From positions 372,001 to 436,000 of the forward strand of contig NZ_CP118246.1 in NCBI RefSeq assembly GCF_028816455.1: a DNA stretch of 64,000 bases, written 5' to 3'. This DNA comes from Devosia algicola. GTDB lineage: Bacteria > Pseudomonadota > Alphaproteobacteria > Rhizobiales > Devosiaceae. Position numbers and translations under genes: made by a program. Below, piece by piece: positions 9,564-19,754 of the stretch. The notes beneath the pieces are model-generated. The model saw nothing but the letters and a program-made list of their open reading frames with translations, did not search any database and had not been told where the DNA came from. Positions within the stretch are counted from its first letter, which is position 1, and each line of letters starts with the position of its first letter.

Positions 9564-10634
9564 ATGATCGAAACCATAAGAATTTCTGTGGACGCCATGG
9601 GCGGAGACAACGGCCCGCGCGTTGCTCTTCACGGGGCAATGCTGGCCCTGAAAGAGCACAGCGACGCCAGTTTTGTCTTCCATGGCCCGACAGCAACGCT
9701 CACGCCGCTCCTGGATGAGTTTCCCGATTTGAAACCGGTATCGATCATTCGCGACTGCGATGTGGTGATCGCCATGGACGAAAAGCCCAGCCAGGCACTT
9801 CGCAAGGGCAAGGGTACCTCATCGATGTGGAATGCGTTGCAGTCGGTCAAGGACGACGAGGCCGATGTCGCCGTTTCTGGCGGCAATACTGGTGCGCTGA
9901 TGGCAATGGCAACCTTTTGTCTTCGCCCGATCGAAGGCATTTCCCGTCCGGCAATTGCCGCCATCTGGCCAACTATGCGGTCCAACATCGTTGTACTCGA
10001 TGTTGGCGCAACCATTGGCGGTGACGCCCAGCAATTGGTGGATTTTTCAATCCTTGGTACCGCGCTTGCCCGCGCCTTGTTTGCACGCGACAAACCGAGC
10101 GTTGGCCTGCTCAATATTGGTACTGAAGAGGTCAAGGGCCTCGATTCGATCAAGGACGCCGGAAAAATACTGGCTGCAGCCTCTGGTTCGGGGTTCACCT
10201 ATCACGGTTTTGTCGAGGGTGATGATTTGGGCAAGGGTACGGTCGATGTCATCGTCACCGAGGGCTTTACCGGCAATATCGCGCTCAAGACCGCCGAGGG
10301 TACCGCGCGTCAGGTCGGCGCCTACCTGCGCAATGCCCTGAGTGCCAACCTGATGAGCAAACTGGGCGCCTTACTTGCCAGTTCGGCCTTGTCGGCGCTG
10401 CGTCAGAGAATGGACCCGCGCACCGTCAATGGCGGCGTTTTCCTTGGCCTGAATGGCATTGTCATCAAGTCGCATGGCGGCACTGATGAAATTGGCTATA
10501 AAAGCGCCGTTAATCTGGCCTATGAAATGGCGCGAAGCCGCTTGATCGACAAGATTGGCGAAGGCATGCGGCAGTTTCCGATCAGCGCCGTAACCGGCAA
10601 TACCAGCCACCAGACAGAGGACAAGCCGGCGTGA
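9564..10634 (+). CDS. plsX: Phosphate acyltransferase PlsX
   Basis: Converts acyl-ACP to acyl-phosphate, the first committed step of phosphatidic acid synthesis in most bacteria. 356 residues with the signature [11 protein letters not shown], then [25 protein letters not shown] and [14 protein letters not shown]. Its stop overlaps the GTG of fabH, so the lipid genes form one translationally coupled operon. Confidence 0.97.
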   Translation: MIETIRISVDAMGGDNGPRVALHGAMLALKEHSDASFVFHGPTATLTPLLDEFPDLKPVSIIRDCDVVIAMDEKPSQALRKGKGTSSMWNALQSVKDDEADVAVSGGNTGALMAMATFCLRPIEGISRPAIAAIWPTMRSNIVVLDVGATIGGDAQQLVDFSILGTALARALFARDKPSVGLLNIGTEEVKGLDSIKDAGKILAAASGSGFTYHGFVEGDDLGKGTVDVIVTEGFTGNIALKTAEGTARQVGAYLRNALSANLMSKLGALLASSALSALRQRMDPRTVNGGVFLGLNGIVIKSHGGTDEIGYKSAVNLAYEMARSRLIDKIGEGMRQFPISAVTGNTSHQTEDKPA

Positions 10635-11593
10635 CCAAGCGTGCTATAATCCGGGGTACCGGCGGTTATCTTCCTGCCAATCTTGTGACCAATCAAAAAT
10701 TGTCTGAAACGGTTGATACATCCGACGAATGGATCGTACAGCGTACCGGCATCAAACAGCGCTACATTGCCGCTGATGATGAGGTGACCTCGGATCTGGC
10801 AACCGCCGCCGCCAGGGAAGCGCTCGCCCGGGCCAATATGAGCATCGACGATATCGATATTGTCATTGTGGCCACCACGACGCCCGACATGACCTACCCC
10901 GCCGCCGCAACCATCGTGCAGCAAAAGCTGGGTATGCACCATGGCTTTGCCTTCGACATACAAGCGGTCTGCTCGGGCTTCGTCTACGCGATTGCCACCG
11001 CCGACAGCCATCTCAAGAATGGTATGGGGCGACGCGCACTCGTCATCGGTGCCGAAACAAATTCGCGCATCCTTGATTGGACCGACCGCGCCACCTGCGT
11101 GCTGTTCGGCGATGGTGCCGGGGCGGTGGTCCTGGAACTCGCTGATGAAAACGACCGCGGTATTCTCGCAACGAGCCTGCGGTCTGATGGCCACTTCTGG
11201 GACAAGCTCTATGTCGATGGTGGTCCATCGTCCACCCAGACGGTCGGTCACGTCCGAATGGAGGGGCGCGAAGTATTCAAACACGCGGTCGGCATGATCT
11301 CTGATGTGGTCTACACGGCGCTGGAACAGTCCGGCTTGACCGTTGATGATCTGGACTGGTTTGTTCCCCACCAGGCCAACAAGCGCATTATTGACGGGGT
11401 TGGCAACAAGCTGGGCCTCGCGCCAGACAAGGTCGTGGTCACCGTCGATACCCATGCAAACACATCTGCGGCCTCGGTTCCGCTCGCGCTTAATACTGCG
11501 GTTGTCGACGGTCGGATCAAACCGGGCGATCTGGTCATGATCGAGGCCATGGGCGGCGGCTTCACCTGGGGCGCCTCCCTCATTCGCTGGTAG
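10631..11593 (+). CDS. fabH: 3-oxoacyl-ACP synthase III
   Basis: Initiates fatty acid synthesis by condensing acetyl-CoA with malonyl-ACP. 320 residues from GTG 10631. The Cys-His-Asn triad is visible: AVCSGF (Cys114), VPHQAN and [11 protein letters not shown]. The C-terminal glycine-rich [13 protein letters not shown] is typical. A 227-base gap follows, with only a weak GTCACA...TGTGAC repeat (11593-11619), before ihfA. Confidence 0.97.
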   Translation: MTKRAIIRGTGGYLPANLVTNQKLSETVDTSDEWIVQRTGIKQRYIAADDEVTSDLATAAAREALARANMSIDDIDIVIVATTTPDMTYPAAATIVQQKLGMHHGFAFDIQAVCSGFVYAIATADSHLKNGMGRRALVIGAETNSRILDWTDRATCVLFGDGAGAVVLELADENDRGILATSLRSDGHFWDKLYVDGGPSSTQTVGHVRMEGREVFKHAVGMISDVVYTALEQSGLTVDDLDWFVPHQANKRIIDGVGNKLGLAPDKVVVTVDTHANTSAASVPLALNTAVVDGRIKPGDLVMIEAMGGGFTWGASLIRW

Positions 11594-11820
11594 TCACATC
11601 AGGCGCATTGACCTGTGACGTTTCAAGGCGTTAGTCTCCCTCAAGTCTGCAAACCTGTGCACCAGCCGACAAATCCTTGTCGCTGGGGTCGGGGCAATAC
11701 CGCAGACCGGGTCGCATGGTTCCGTAGCGGCGGCATATACCTACCGCAAGCCAGAACAAGTGGGGCCACGAGAACGGGTCCGCAACACGATAACAGCCCT
11801 TTGGCAATGTGGGGATGGAG

Positions 11821-12132
11821 ATGGCGCAAAAAACGGTAACGCGGGCAGATTTGGCCGAAGCGGTCTATGGCAGCGTGGGTCTGTCCCGAACCGAATCGGC
11901 GGAACTGGTGGAACGTGTGCTCGAATTGATTGGCGACGCGTTGATCACCGGGGGCAATGTAAAACTCTCCTCATTCGGCTCCTTTCAAGTTCGCTCCAAA
12001 AACGAGCGGATTGGCCGCAATCCCAAGACTGGCGAGGAAGTGCCCATCTTGCCGCGACGGGTTCTTGTGTTCAAACCAAGCAATGTGTTGAAATCCAAGA
12101 TCAACAAATCTATGGTTGGTTCTGGAAAATAA
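11821..12132 (+). CDS. ihfA: Integration host factor alpha subunit
   Basis: Small DNA-bending protein of the HU/IHF family, about 103 residues. It begins [16 protein letters not shown], with the beta-arm region [27 protein letters not shown] and [16 protein letters not shown] 11821 is chosen for its GGGGA five bases upstream; ATG 11815 and GTG 11809 are in the same frame. Followed directly by the MerR gene, the standard order. Confidence 0.95.
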   Translation: MAQKTVTRADLAEAVYGSVGLSRTESAELVERVLELIGDALITGGNVKLSSFGSFQVRSKNERIGRNPKTGEEVPILPRRVLVFKPSNVLKSKINKSMVGSGK

Positions 12133-12156
12133 CACTTTCTCCCATGGGGAGCCTTG

Positions 12157-12618
12157 GTGGAAAAATCACCTGACGCCTTCCGCACGATCTCTGAAGCCGC
12201 CGATGAGCTGGATTTGCCGCAGCACGTCCTGCGCTTCTGGGAAACGCGCTTCGCCACCATCAAACCATTGAAGCGGGGCGGGGGACGACGCTACTATCGC
12301 CCCGAAGATGTCATGTTGCTCAAGGGCATCCGACACCTGCTTTACGATCAGGGCTTCACCATCAAGGGCGTGCAGCGCATCCTCAAGGATCAGGGCAGTC
12401 GCTATGTTATTGCCGTTGGCGAAGGCAAATCCATCGATGACATCATGCCGATGCTCGATGCCGCCGAGGACGCCGAAAATCAGGCACTGACCACTCAGCC
12501 GACAAATTCTCCGCCCGGTGGCCGCGTGCTCGATCAGGAGGATCGGGACAAGCTGTCCTCGGTGCTCAAGGAACTGCTCGATTGCAAGCGGTTGCTCGAA
12601 CGGGCGCGCGAAAACTGA
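12157..12618 (+). CDS. MerR-family transcriptional regulator
   Basis: The uncharacterised MerR regulator that always follows ihfA in Hyphomicrobiales. N-terminal winged helix ([25 protein letters not shown]) with the wing residues [13 protein letters not shown], then a C-terminal coiled coil ([22 protein letters not shown]). No metal-binding cysteine cluster. GTG 12157 is preferred to TTG 12154 because GGGGAG lies five bases upstream. About 153 residues. Confidence 0.9.
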   Translation: MEKSPDAFRTISEAADELDLPQHVLRFWETRFATIKPLKRGGGRRYYRPEDVMLLKGIRHLLYDQGFTIKGVQRILKDQGSRYVIAVGEGKSIDDIMPMLDAAEDAENQALTTQPTNSPPGGRVLDQEDRDKLSSVLKELLDCKRLLERAREN

Positions 12619-12642
12619 TAGCCCGCGCCAGATCGCGTCCGC

Positions 12643-14131
12643 TCAGGTGAGCAACGTCCGTCGAACCGCCAGATCCCATCCAGCCAGCTTGTCGATACGA
12701 TTAGCCTCGTCCATCTGCGGTTCGAACCGCGTATCGCGCTCCCAACTCGCCGCAAACTCGGCCTGGCCCGGCCACACCCCGACCTTGGACCCGGCGAGCC
12801 ACGCCGCACCAACAGCGGTGGTTTCCAGAATGGTCGGGCGATCAACCGGCGCATTCAATATGTCTGCCAGAAATTGCATGGTCCAGTTGGAAGCGACCAT
12901 GCCGCCATCCACCCGCAACACTGTATCGCCGTGACTTGCCCAATCCTTGCGCATGGCGCTCAGCAGGTCGCGCGTTTGGTAGCAAACCGCCTCAAGCACC
13001 GCCTTGGCGATCTCGGCCGGGCCGGAATTGCGGGTCAGCCCATAAATGGCCCCACGTGCCTCGGAATCCCACCAGGGCGCCCCAAGGCCCACGAAAGCTG
13101 GGACCATATAGACATTCTGGCTGGGATCGGCTGAGCGCGCCAAGGGTCCGGTTTCACTGGCCGATTTGACCAGTCCCAGCCCATCACGCAGCCACTGCAC
13201 AGCCGCTCCGGCGATAAATATCGAGCCTTCAAGCGCATAGGCTCGTTTTGCCATCGAGACGATAGGCGATGGTGGTCAGCAGCCGGTTTTGGGATCGCAC
13301 CAGATCGCTGCCAGTATTAAGGAGTGCAAAGCACCCCGTGCCATAGGTGGATTTCAACATGCCCGGCTCAAAGCAGGCCTGGCCAATGGTGGCCGCATGC
13401 TGGTCACCGGCCACCCCGCATATCGGTATTGCCGCCCCGAACAGCGCGCTGTCGGCGACGCCGAAATCATCGGCGCAATCCTTGATTTCGGGTAGCAGGC
13501 TGGCCGGAATATCCAGCACGCCCAGCAATTCCTCGTCCCAGTCATTGTCCTCGATATTGTAGATCAAGGTGCGACAGGCATTGGTCGCGTCGGTCGCATG
13601 CACGGTGCCGCCGGTTAGCCGCCAGATGAGAAAACTGTCAATGGTGCCAAACGCCAACGCGCCTTTTTCGGCACGTTCCCGAGCGCCCTCCACATTGTCC
13701 AGCAGCCACTTGATTTTGGTGCCTGAAAAATAGGGATCGAGCAGCAGGCCCGTCTTGTCGGTAAAGAGTTTCTCCTTGCCCGTCACGCGTAGGGACGCGC
13801 AATAGGCGCTGGTACGTCGGTCCTGCCAGACTATGGCATTGTGAATTGGCTCGCCGGTCTCCCGGTCCCAGATCAACGTGGTTTCGCGCTGGTTGGTAAT
13901 GCCAATCGCCGCGATTTCCTGCGACTCGATACCAGCCTTGCGCAACGCGTCTTGAATAGTTGCGACGACGCTCTGCCAGATTTCTTCCGGGTCATGCTCC
14001 ACCCAGCCATCGTGCGGAAAAATCTGGCGAAACTCCTGCTGTCCCAACCCAACTATTTGTCGTGCTGCATCGAAAATGATCGCCCGGCTCGATGTCGTGC
14101 CCTGGTCAATCGCGAGAATGTAGCCGCTCAT
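12643..14131 (-). CDS. glpK: Glycerol kinase (1 frameshift)
   Basis: FGGY kinase that phosphorylates glycerol to glycerol 3-phosphate. The N-terminal part is clear ([27 protein letters not shown]). The frame breaks at 13239-13243, where the coding strand reads AGCCT. Restoring AGCT joins GKT to [20 protein letters not shown] and gives 495 residues, the family length. The second half holds [13 protein letters not shown] and the ATP-site loop [10 protein letters not shown]. Its start overlaps the end of glpD by 26 bases, so glpD-glpK form one operon. Confidence 0.95.
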
Positions 14132-15654
14132 ACTGTCCCCCGCTGCCGTCCAATGCGGTCTTTGTCGTCAGATATTTTTCCAGCTTGATAACGTCTTCAG
14201 GCTGGACACGTAACCCCAGCTTGGTTCGCCGCCACAAAATGTCGGTCGCGGTGTGTGCCCATTCATGGGCAACCAGATAGTCCACCTCGCATGCATAAAG
14301 ATCAGCGCCGAAATGTTCGCCAAGGTCCCCAATCTGACGCGCATCACCCAGCAGATCCCGCGCCAGCGTGCCATATAGCCGCGTCAACCGGGTCGTGAGG
14401 GCGGTCGGCAATTCACTGTAGTCCTTGTGCAGGCGCCGCGTTTCGGCCTCGAAAGCCAATGGTTCGAAGTCGCCACCTGGCAATTTTGCCTGCTTTGTCC
14501 AGGCTGGTTGTCGTTCGCCCAAAACCTGTTCAACGCGCTCAAGCACGGATTCCGCCAACCGCCGTGACGTTGTCAACTTGCCGCCAAACACATTGATCAC
14601 TGCGCCTTCTTCGGCCGTGCCGTCGGTCTTGAGCACATAGTCGCGCGTCGCCTCCTGCGCGGCGCTGGCGCCATCGTTGAATAGCGGGCGAACACCTGAA
14701 TAGGCTCCAGACAATCTGGTCCCGGCCTATCGGATTCAGGAAATATTCACTGGCCGCCGCACAAAGATAGTTGGTTTCCTGTTCGCTGATCCTGACATCT
14801 CGCGGATCGCCGTGGAAATCCTCGTCGGTCGTCCCGATCAGCGTAAAATCATGCTCATAGGGAATGGCGAATATTATGCGGCCGTCGCTGTTTTGAAAAA
14901 TGTAGCAGCGATCATGCTCAAATTGTTTCTTGACCACGATGTGGCTACCCTTGACCAGCCGCACATTGTGCGCGCCGCGCTTGCCGAGCGCCCCACCGAT
15001 GACCTCATCGACCCAGGGGCCCGCCGCATTGACCAACAATCGCGCCCGAACTTCGTCGCGTGTGCCGTCTTCGGTTTCAGTCTCCACCTGCCAGACGCCG
15101 TCCAGCCGACGCGCGGAAATCACCTTGGTCCGCGTATTGATCGTCGCACCCTTGTCGGCCGCGTCGCGCGCATTCAAAACCACGAAGCGCGCATCATCCA
15201 CCCAGCAATCGGAATACTCAAATCCGAGCCGATAGCCGGGCTTCAGTGCCTTTCCGGTTTCATGCGTGCGCAAATCCAGCGATTTGGTTGGCGGCAGCAG
15301 TTTGCGGCCCCCCATATAATCATACATCGCCAATCCGGCCCGCAGCACCATGGCGGGCCGTAGTCCCCGGTGATGCGGCAGCACGAACCGTAAGGGCCAG
15401 ATGATGTGTGGCGCTGCCGCCCACAACACTTCACGTTCCGCCAGCGCCTCATGCACCAGCCGAAACTCGTAATGTTCAAGATAGCGCAGGCCGCCATGAA
15501 CCAGTTTTGTTGCCGCCGACGAGGTGCCCGAGGCCAGATCATTCATCTCCGCCAGCATCACCGAAAACCCGCGTCCAATCGCATCGCGGGCAACGCTGGT
15601 GCCATTGATTCCCCCGCCGATGACGAAAACATCAACCATTGCCGCTTCGACCAT
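14106..15654 (-). CDS. glpD: Glycerol-3-phosphate dehydrogenase (1 frameshift)
   Basis: Membrane-associated FAD enzyme oxidising glycerol 3-phosphate to dihydroxyacetone phosphate and feeding the quinone pool. FAD-binding [17 protein letters not shown] near the N-terminus and [20 protein letters not shown] are diagnostic. An inserted base at 14702-14706 breaks the frame; correcting to AGCT gives [24 protein letters not shown], the conserved family segment, and a protein of 515 residues. ATG 15654 has AAGGAA upstream; the longer frame to 15726 lacks support. Confidence 0.95.
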
Positions 15655-15689
15655 GAATTTCGGTTCCTTACCTGCCCTGCGCGTATTGC

Positions 15690-15707
15690 ATTCGTTTATA
15701 GTCGAAT
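15690..15707. promoter_or_regulatory. Inverted repeat upstream of glpD, possible GlpR-type operator
   Basis: ATTCG-N8-CGAAT perfect repeat 36 bases upstream of glpD, followed by further TTTCG words (15711, 15733). DeoR/GlpR-family repressors favour TTCG-containing operators, so this may control glpDK. No repressor gene is adjacent. The same intergenic region (15655-15847) must also hold the promoter of the divergent AEC transporter. Confidence 0.3.
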
Positions 15708-15847
15708 TGGTTTCGAGTGAGAACAATAAACTTTCGCGTCACCATCGACCACATTATTGCATGCTCGACCGGTGATTGTGGTGTCATTGCTGGCCGAACT
15801 CGGGCAGTTTAACTGCCATATCTCTCCTGCGGCCCCGGACTTCGGCC

Positions 15848-16783
15848 ATGTTTGCCATCCTCAATGTAATTGCTCCGATCTTTGCGCTGATGGCGCTTGG
15901 CTATGGCGCGGTGCGTCTCAAATTCTATCCCCAGGAGGGCATCAAGGCACTCATCGCCTTCGTCAACAATTTCGCCACCCCCTGCTTGTTATTCCGCTCC
16001 ATCCTGACCGGCGATTTCCGCGCCGCATTTAATCTCGGCATAATCGGGCCGTTTTATTTGGGTGCCTTCGCCTGCTTTCTCATCGCTATTTTTGTCGGGT
16101 TGAAAACGTTCCGCAACACGCCCGGCGAGGCCGTATCCGCTGGATTCACCGCGACCTTCAGCAACACTGTACTTGTCGGGCTGCCGATCATGCAACGCGC
16201 CTATGGTGACGCGGCGATCCCGATTGTGCTGTCCATCATTGGCATTCACGGCGCTGTGCTGATGACAACCGCGATGATGACTATGGAAATGGCGCGGCGC
16301 GATGGTAGTCCGCTCGGCCCGGCAATTCTTGGCGCGCTCAGGCGCATCGCTACAAACCCTTTGATCTGGGGAATTGCTGCTGGCATCATCAGCGTGTTTG
16401 CCGGGGTAACGCTGATCGAGCCCGTCGACGCTTTTTTGCGGATTATTTCGCAGGCGGTCGTGCCCGTTGCACTGTTCGGCATTGGCGGCGCGCTCAATGA
16501 ATACAGATTGTCAGAAAGTTGGGCTCAAGCGCTTGTCGTCTCGGTTATCAAGCTAATGATACACCCCACCATTGCCTATATATTGATGGTGCCAATCCTG
16601 CATATAGACATATCCATTGCCCGATATGGCATCGTGCTGGCGGCAATGCCTGCCGGGATCAACACTTATATTTTTGCCACCTACTACAATCGCGGCGTCA
16701 GTGTCGCTGCCAACGCGGTGCTGATCGGCACCATTTCGTCGGCAATTACCATCTCGTTCTGGCTCTATATATTTTCCACCTGA
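15848..16783 (+). CDS. AEC family transporter
   Basis: Auxin-efflux-carrier-type permease of about 311 residues with ten predicted membrane segments arranged as two five-helix halves. It starts MFAILNVIAPIFALMALGYGAVRL, with the characteristic FVNNFATPCLLFRSI, SNTVLVGLPIMQRAYG and GIVLAAMPAGINTYIFA segments. Bacterial members carry malonate, malate or other small acids; the substrate here is unknown. ATG 15848 is the first codon matching the family. Confidence 0.85.
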   Translation: MFAILNVIAPIFALMALGYGAVRLKFYPQEGIKALIAFVNNFATPCLLFRSILTGDFRAAFNLGIIGPFYLGAFACFLIAIFVGLKTFRNTPGEAVSAGFTATFSNTVLVGLPIMQRAYGDAAIPIVLSIIGIHGAVLMTTAMMTMEMARRDGSPLGPAILGALRRIATNPLIWGIAAGIISVFAGVTLIEPVDAFLRIISQAVVPVALFGIGGALNEYRLSESWAQALVVSVIKLMIHPTIAYILMVPILHIDISIARYGIVLAAMPAGINTYIFATYYNRGVSVAANAVLIGTISSAITISFWLYIFST

Positions 16784-16789
16784 GCCAGT

Positions 16790-17008
16790 TCAGGATTCGG
16801 GCGGCGGCGGCGTGTCATCGTCTTTGCCTGCCCGGGGATAGGCGTAAAAAAATGTATAGAGCGAATAGGCCAAGGCAAACGCGGTTAGCGTGCCCCAGAA
16901 CTGGTCCTTGGTACCCAGCCATTCCCAGGCACACCAGATGGCGACAAATGATGTAATGGCAACGCGCCGCCACAGGGGACGAAACCAGATCAGATCGTTT
17001 TCCTTCAA
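16790..17008 (-). CDS. DUF3329-like small membrane protein
   Basis: 72-residue protein with two hydrophobic segments. It starts LKENDLIWFRPLWRRVAITSF, a pattern typical of the short DUF3329 proteins of Hyphomicrobiales (FRPLWRR), and ends in a proline-rich acidic tail. The start is a TTG with AAGGA seven bases upstream. An upstream in-frame ATG (17080) directly abuts a GC hairpin and has no ribosome site, so it is rejected. Function unknown. Confidence 0.6.
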   Translation of the reverse strand: MKENDLIWFRPLWRRVAITSFVAIWCAWEWLGTKDQFWGTLTAFALAYSLYTFFYAYPRAGKDDDTPPPPES

Positions 17009-17080
17009 GACGTGGTCCTTGCGTTGGATATGACTACGTTTGTAACGGCCACGCCCCGATGCACCAACCCTTTTTATCAT

Positions 17081-17100
17081 CCGGGCCCCGCAGGGCCCGG
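17081..17100 (-). terminator. GC-rich hairpin after ribN
   Basis: Perfect 8-bp stem CCGGGCCC / GGGCCCGG with a 4-base loop, 11 bases after the ribN stop. It lacks a clear U-run on the minus strand, so it may be a weak terminator or a transcript-stabilising hairpin. Confidence 0.4.
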
Positions 17101-17110
17101 ACAAGGGGCA

Positions 17111-18013
17111 TCAGGCCATGGACTTTCTTGTGTCCTCCTGCCGCATCAGAAACAGCGAAGCGCCTACAATCAGTAAAGCACCGGGCCAGAAATTGAGACT
17201 TGGCGCTGCGGCGAACACCAGCCAGCCCAATATGACATTGAGCGGCAGCTTGAGATCATCGAACGGTTGCAAATAGGCAGCGTCGGCAACTGCATAGGCG
17301 CGCGTCATGAAATATTGTGCCATGGCAGTCAAAACGCCGGTCACCGCCAACACTGCCCAGGCGCTGATCGGTGGCATGTCAAATCCCGATCCAATCCACA
17401 GCGCTGCGTTGATCGGGGTCAGCAGCAATAACAGATAGATGGCAATGCTTGCCGGTGCTTCGTCCCGTGTCAGCCGTTTGGTCAATAGCGAGGTTCCGGC
17501 CCACAGGGCCGCCGCCAAGACCGGCAACAGCGAGTAGACCGAGAACGTCTCGGACCATGGCGCAATAATGATCAGCGCGCCGGTAAAACCGACCAGCGTT
17601 GTCCCAAGCCGCGTCAGCGTAATCCGCTCGCCCAGAAACAGGCCAGCGCCAGCGATCACGAAAAATGGCGACGTCATCGACAGCGCGATAACTTGCCAGA
17701 TGGCGACATGGGTGAGTGCAAAGACCCAAACCTGCACCCCACCGGCCGCCAGCAGCACCCGCAGGATGTGTTGGCCAAGGTGATTGGTTGCCAGTGCCTT
17801 GGGTCCCTCGCGCCAGATCAGGGGCAGGGCGAACAAAAAGGCGATAAAATACTGCCAGAATGCAATGGCTGTTGAGGATAGGCCCTCAACCATTCCTGCC
17901 CATTGGGTTGCGACATTGACGCCGGCAAACGCCAGTCCGGCCGCGAACATGAACGCGGCGCCGCGAAGTGGGACAGACGGTATCGTATTGGTGGGGGAGG
18001 TAATGTGGGTCAC
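17111..18013 (-). CDS. ribN: Riboflavin transporter RibN (EamA/DMT family)
   Basis: Ten-helix DMT-superfamily permease of 300 residues with two EamA repeats (FALPLIW ... VFALTHVAIWQVIALSMTSPFFVIAGAGLFLGERITLTRLG and PVLAAALWAGTSLLTKRL...). An FMN riboswitch lies 108 bases upstream on the same strand, which in alphaproteobacteria marks the riboflavin importer RibN. The start is GTG 18013 with AAAGGA upstream. The longer open frame to 18226 runs through the riboswitch and is not coding. Riboflavin as substrate is inferred from the riboswitch. Confidence 0.85.
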   Translation of the reverse strand: MTHITSPTNTIPSVPLRGAAFMFAAGLAFAGVNVATQWAGMVEGLSSTAIAFWQYFIAFLFALPLIWREGPKALATNHLGQHILRVLLAAGGVQVWVFALTHVAIWQVIALSMTSPFFVIAGAGLFLGERITLTRLGTTLVGFTGALIIIAPWSETFSVYSLLPVLAAALWAGTSLLTKRLTRDEAPASIAIYLLLLLTPINAALWIGSGFDMPPISAWAVLAVTGVLTAMAQYFMTRAYAVADAAYLQPFDDLKLPLNVILGWLVFAAAPSLNFWPGALLIVGASLFLMRQEDTRKSMA

Positions 18014-18120
18014 GATGTTCGATCCTTTCGCGTAACGCCCAAATACCTCAGGGTTACGGGGATCGAACCAGCAAATGCTGTCCACACGAAATGAGGACAT
18101 CCATAAGCCAAATCCATGCC

Positions 18121-18263
18121 CGTTCTCTCTCATCCGGACTATGACCGTCGGCTTCGGAATCTCACCGAAATCTGCTGACCCTTCTCCATGCGGAAAAGGC
18201 GCTCGCGGGCTAAAGGTTTCCCTCACTACCGCCGGTGGGGAGTTTCACCCCGCCCTGAGAACG
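18121..18263 (-). promoter_or_regulatory. FMN riboswitch (RFN element)
   Basis: Read on the minus strand, all RFN blocks are present in order: AGGGCGGGGTGAAACTCCCC, ACCGGCGGTAGT, the AGCCCGCGAGC stem, the variable stem, GCAGATTTCGGTGAGATTCC, GAAGCCGACGGTCATAGTC and CGGATGAGAGAGAACG. The closing helix P1 pairs CGTTCTC (18263-18257) with GAGAACG (18127-18121). It precedes ribN and should switch off its expression when FMN is plentiful. About 100 bases separate it from the start codon, enough for an anti-SD or terminator expression platform. Confidence 0.95.
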
Positions 18264-18355
18264 AAATGCAGAAAATCCTGCACAAGCGGTAGGTAGGCGA
18301 TCACACCGGCGCGCGCAAGGAGTCACACCGATGTAACCGTCCGGTCGAGGCTTGC

Positions 18356-19024
18356 CTACTGCACCACCAATATCGGTGAACCATCCGGCACGCGCTGATA
18401 CAAATCGATCACGTCCTGAAACAGCAGGCGCACGCAGCCGCTCGAAATGGCCCTGCCGATGGAGTGGACGTCCATATTGCCGTGCAGGCGATAGAGCGTG
18501 TCCTTGCCGTCCTCGAAAATGTAAAGCGCGCGGGCGCCCAATGGATTTTCCAGCCCCGGTTCCATTCCGTGCCGGTATTGTTCCAGCTCCGGTTGCCGTT
18601 TGATCATTTCTGCCGGTGGCGTCCAGGTCGGCCATTTGCGCTTATAGGCGATTTTGGCGCGTCCACCCCACGCAAAACCTTCCCGTCCGATCCCCACGCC
18701 ATAGCGCACGGCCTGACCATCGCCCATCGTCCAATACAAAAAGCGGTTGGGTGTATCGACCACGACGGTGCCAGGACGCTCCCCGGTGGGGTCGGCAACC
18801 ATCTGTCGATAGTATTTCGGATCGAGCAGATCGATGCGGGCGGCCGGAATCGGGAACTTTTCATCAAGAACCGGCCCATACATGCTCAGATATTGCGGGG
18901 CAATCGCGGGACGTTCCGCAATTTTTGGGCGGCTTTGGGTGGTGGTGCAACCCGTCAGGGCAAGCGCTGCAAGGCTGGTTGCGCCCACCATCATGTGGCG
19001 TCGAGATAAAACTGATTGTGTCAT
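18356..19024 (-). CDS. L,D-transpeptidase (YkuD), lipoprotein-like
   Basis: 222-residue periplasmic L,D-transpeptidase. The N-terminus RRHMMVGATSLAALALTGC combines an arginine pair with a lipobox (LTGC), so it is probably anchored as a lipoprotein. The catalytic motif is HGNMDVHSIGRAISSGCVRL, containing the active cysteine. The upstream segment FLYWTMGDGQAVRYGVGIGREGFAW is typical of the ErfK/YbiS group. Unlike the copy at 292-1556 it lacks a peptidoglycan-binding domain. Intact frame. Confidence 0.92.
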   Translation of the reverse strand: MTQSVLSRRHMMVGATSLAALALTGCTTTQSRPKIAERPAIAPQYLSMYGPVLDEKFPIPAARIDLLDPKYYRQMVADPTGERPGTVVVDTPNRFLYWTMGDGQAVRYGVGIGREGFAWGGRAKIAYKRKWPTWTPPAEMIKRQPELEQYRHGMEPGLENPLGARALYIFEDGKDTLYRLHGNMDVHSIGRAISSGCVRLLFQDVIDLYQRVPDGSPILVVQ

Positions 19025-19108
19025 TGAACTAACTTCCGGGCAGCCATGCAGCCACCGTCTTCATATCTGGAAAGGGAGGAATTGGCCGCGGCCAAATGCG
19101 GCACGCGC

Positions 19109-19460
19109 TTAAGCGCTGATCGTCCGTCTAGGCGGTCTGAACCTGGGTTCCCCCACCATATGAGGTGGTCGCGCTTCAGCGGCTCTGTGGAACAAAAATT
19201 TTGCCTGGGGCGAACAGGCTTCCGGCACTTCGGGCACCACCGCGTAACTTTGGTGGCATGGCACGGCCTGGCCGTTGATCTTCTTGCTACACGGTTTGAA
19301 GGCTCACTGCGTGGCTATCGTGTCCGCTGGCGACCCGACATAGTTCGCTACCCTGCGATATCGATGTCTGCACATGCATTGCCGATGCGGTCGGCACACC
19401 GGCGCCCAACGCAAAAGCGAGTGCGCAAATCATCGCCATGGCAATAAATATCGACCTCAT
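19109..19460 (-). CDS. Small secreted protein revealed by frame correction (1 frameshift)
   Basis: The first 50 codons give an excellent signal peptide (MRSIFIAMAMICALAFALGAGVPTASA, then a short mature part) but the frame stops at 19287. The coding strand reads AGCCT at 19304-19300; replacing it by AGCT, as in the other broken genes, extends the frame by 59 codons to a TAA at 19109. The result is a 116-residue protein with four cysteines and a basic proline-rich tail (EPRFRPPRRTISA). No family recognised, and no clear ribosome site precedes the ATG. The extended frame occurs by chance perhaps one time in ten, so the call is tentative. Confidence 0.5.
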
Positions 19461-19704
19461 GAGCTACATGTAGTTTTTGCGACGCTACTTGGCGAGGCCG
19501 TACGGTACTATCCGCCCCGAGCGTGCCCAAAATGCCTCACTTGTTCCCGCGCCGCCAATTTGCCGCTCCGTACGACCGCACGCCCAAGGACAGTGAGTAA
19601 CCGGCAACAAGCTATAATGTTAAATATCAATACGTTAACTCGATGTCTGATGGCGCGGTCGATGCGTCTTGGCGTCCGACCACACCGTCCGTGCCAAATA
19701 TCAC
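19461..19704. other. Intergenic region without recognised gene
   Basis: About 240 bases between the secreted-protein gene and the terminator of the oxidoreductase fusion. It contains the palindrome CTACATGTAG (19464-19473) and an AT-rich patch with TATAAT near 19613. Open frames here lack ribosome sites and family resemblance. Confidence 0.5.
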
Positions 19705-19730
19705 CGCCCCGATCACGTCGGATCGGGGCG
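19705..19730 (-). terminator. Terminator of the oxidoreductase fusion
   Basis: Perfect 10-bp stem CGCCCCGATC / GATCGGGGCG with a 6-base loop, 25 bases past the stop codon on the minus strand, followed by GGTGATATTTGG, a poor U-run. Confidence 0.65.
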
Positions 19731-19754
19731 ATTGCATCGCGACAATGTGAAGTC

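Noticed and set aside
17111..18226. Long N-terminal extension of the EamA transporter (71 extra codons)
   Set aside because: The extension reads through the 3' part of the FMN riboswitch and lacks family resemblance; GTG 18013 has its own ribosome site.
19287..19460. 57-residue secreted peptide as a complete gene
   Set aside because: The stop follows an AGCCT typical of the insertion artefact, and the corrected 116-residue frame is the better model.
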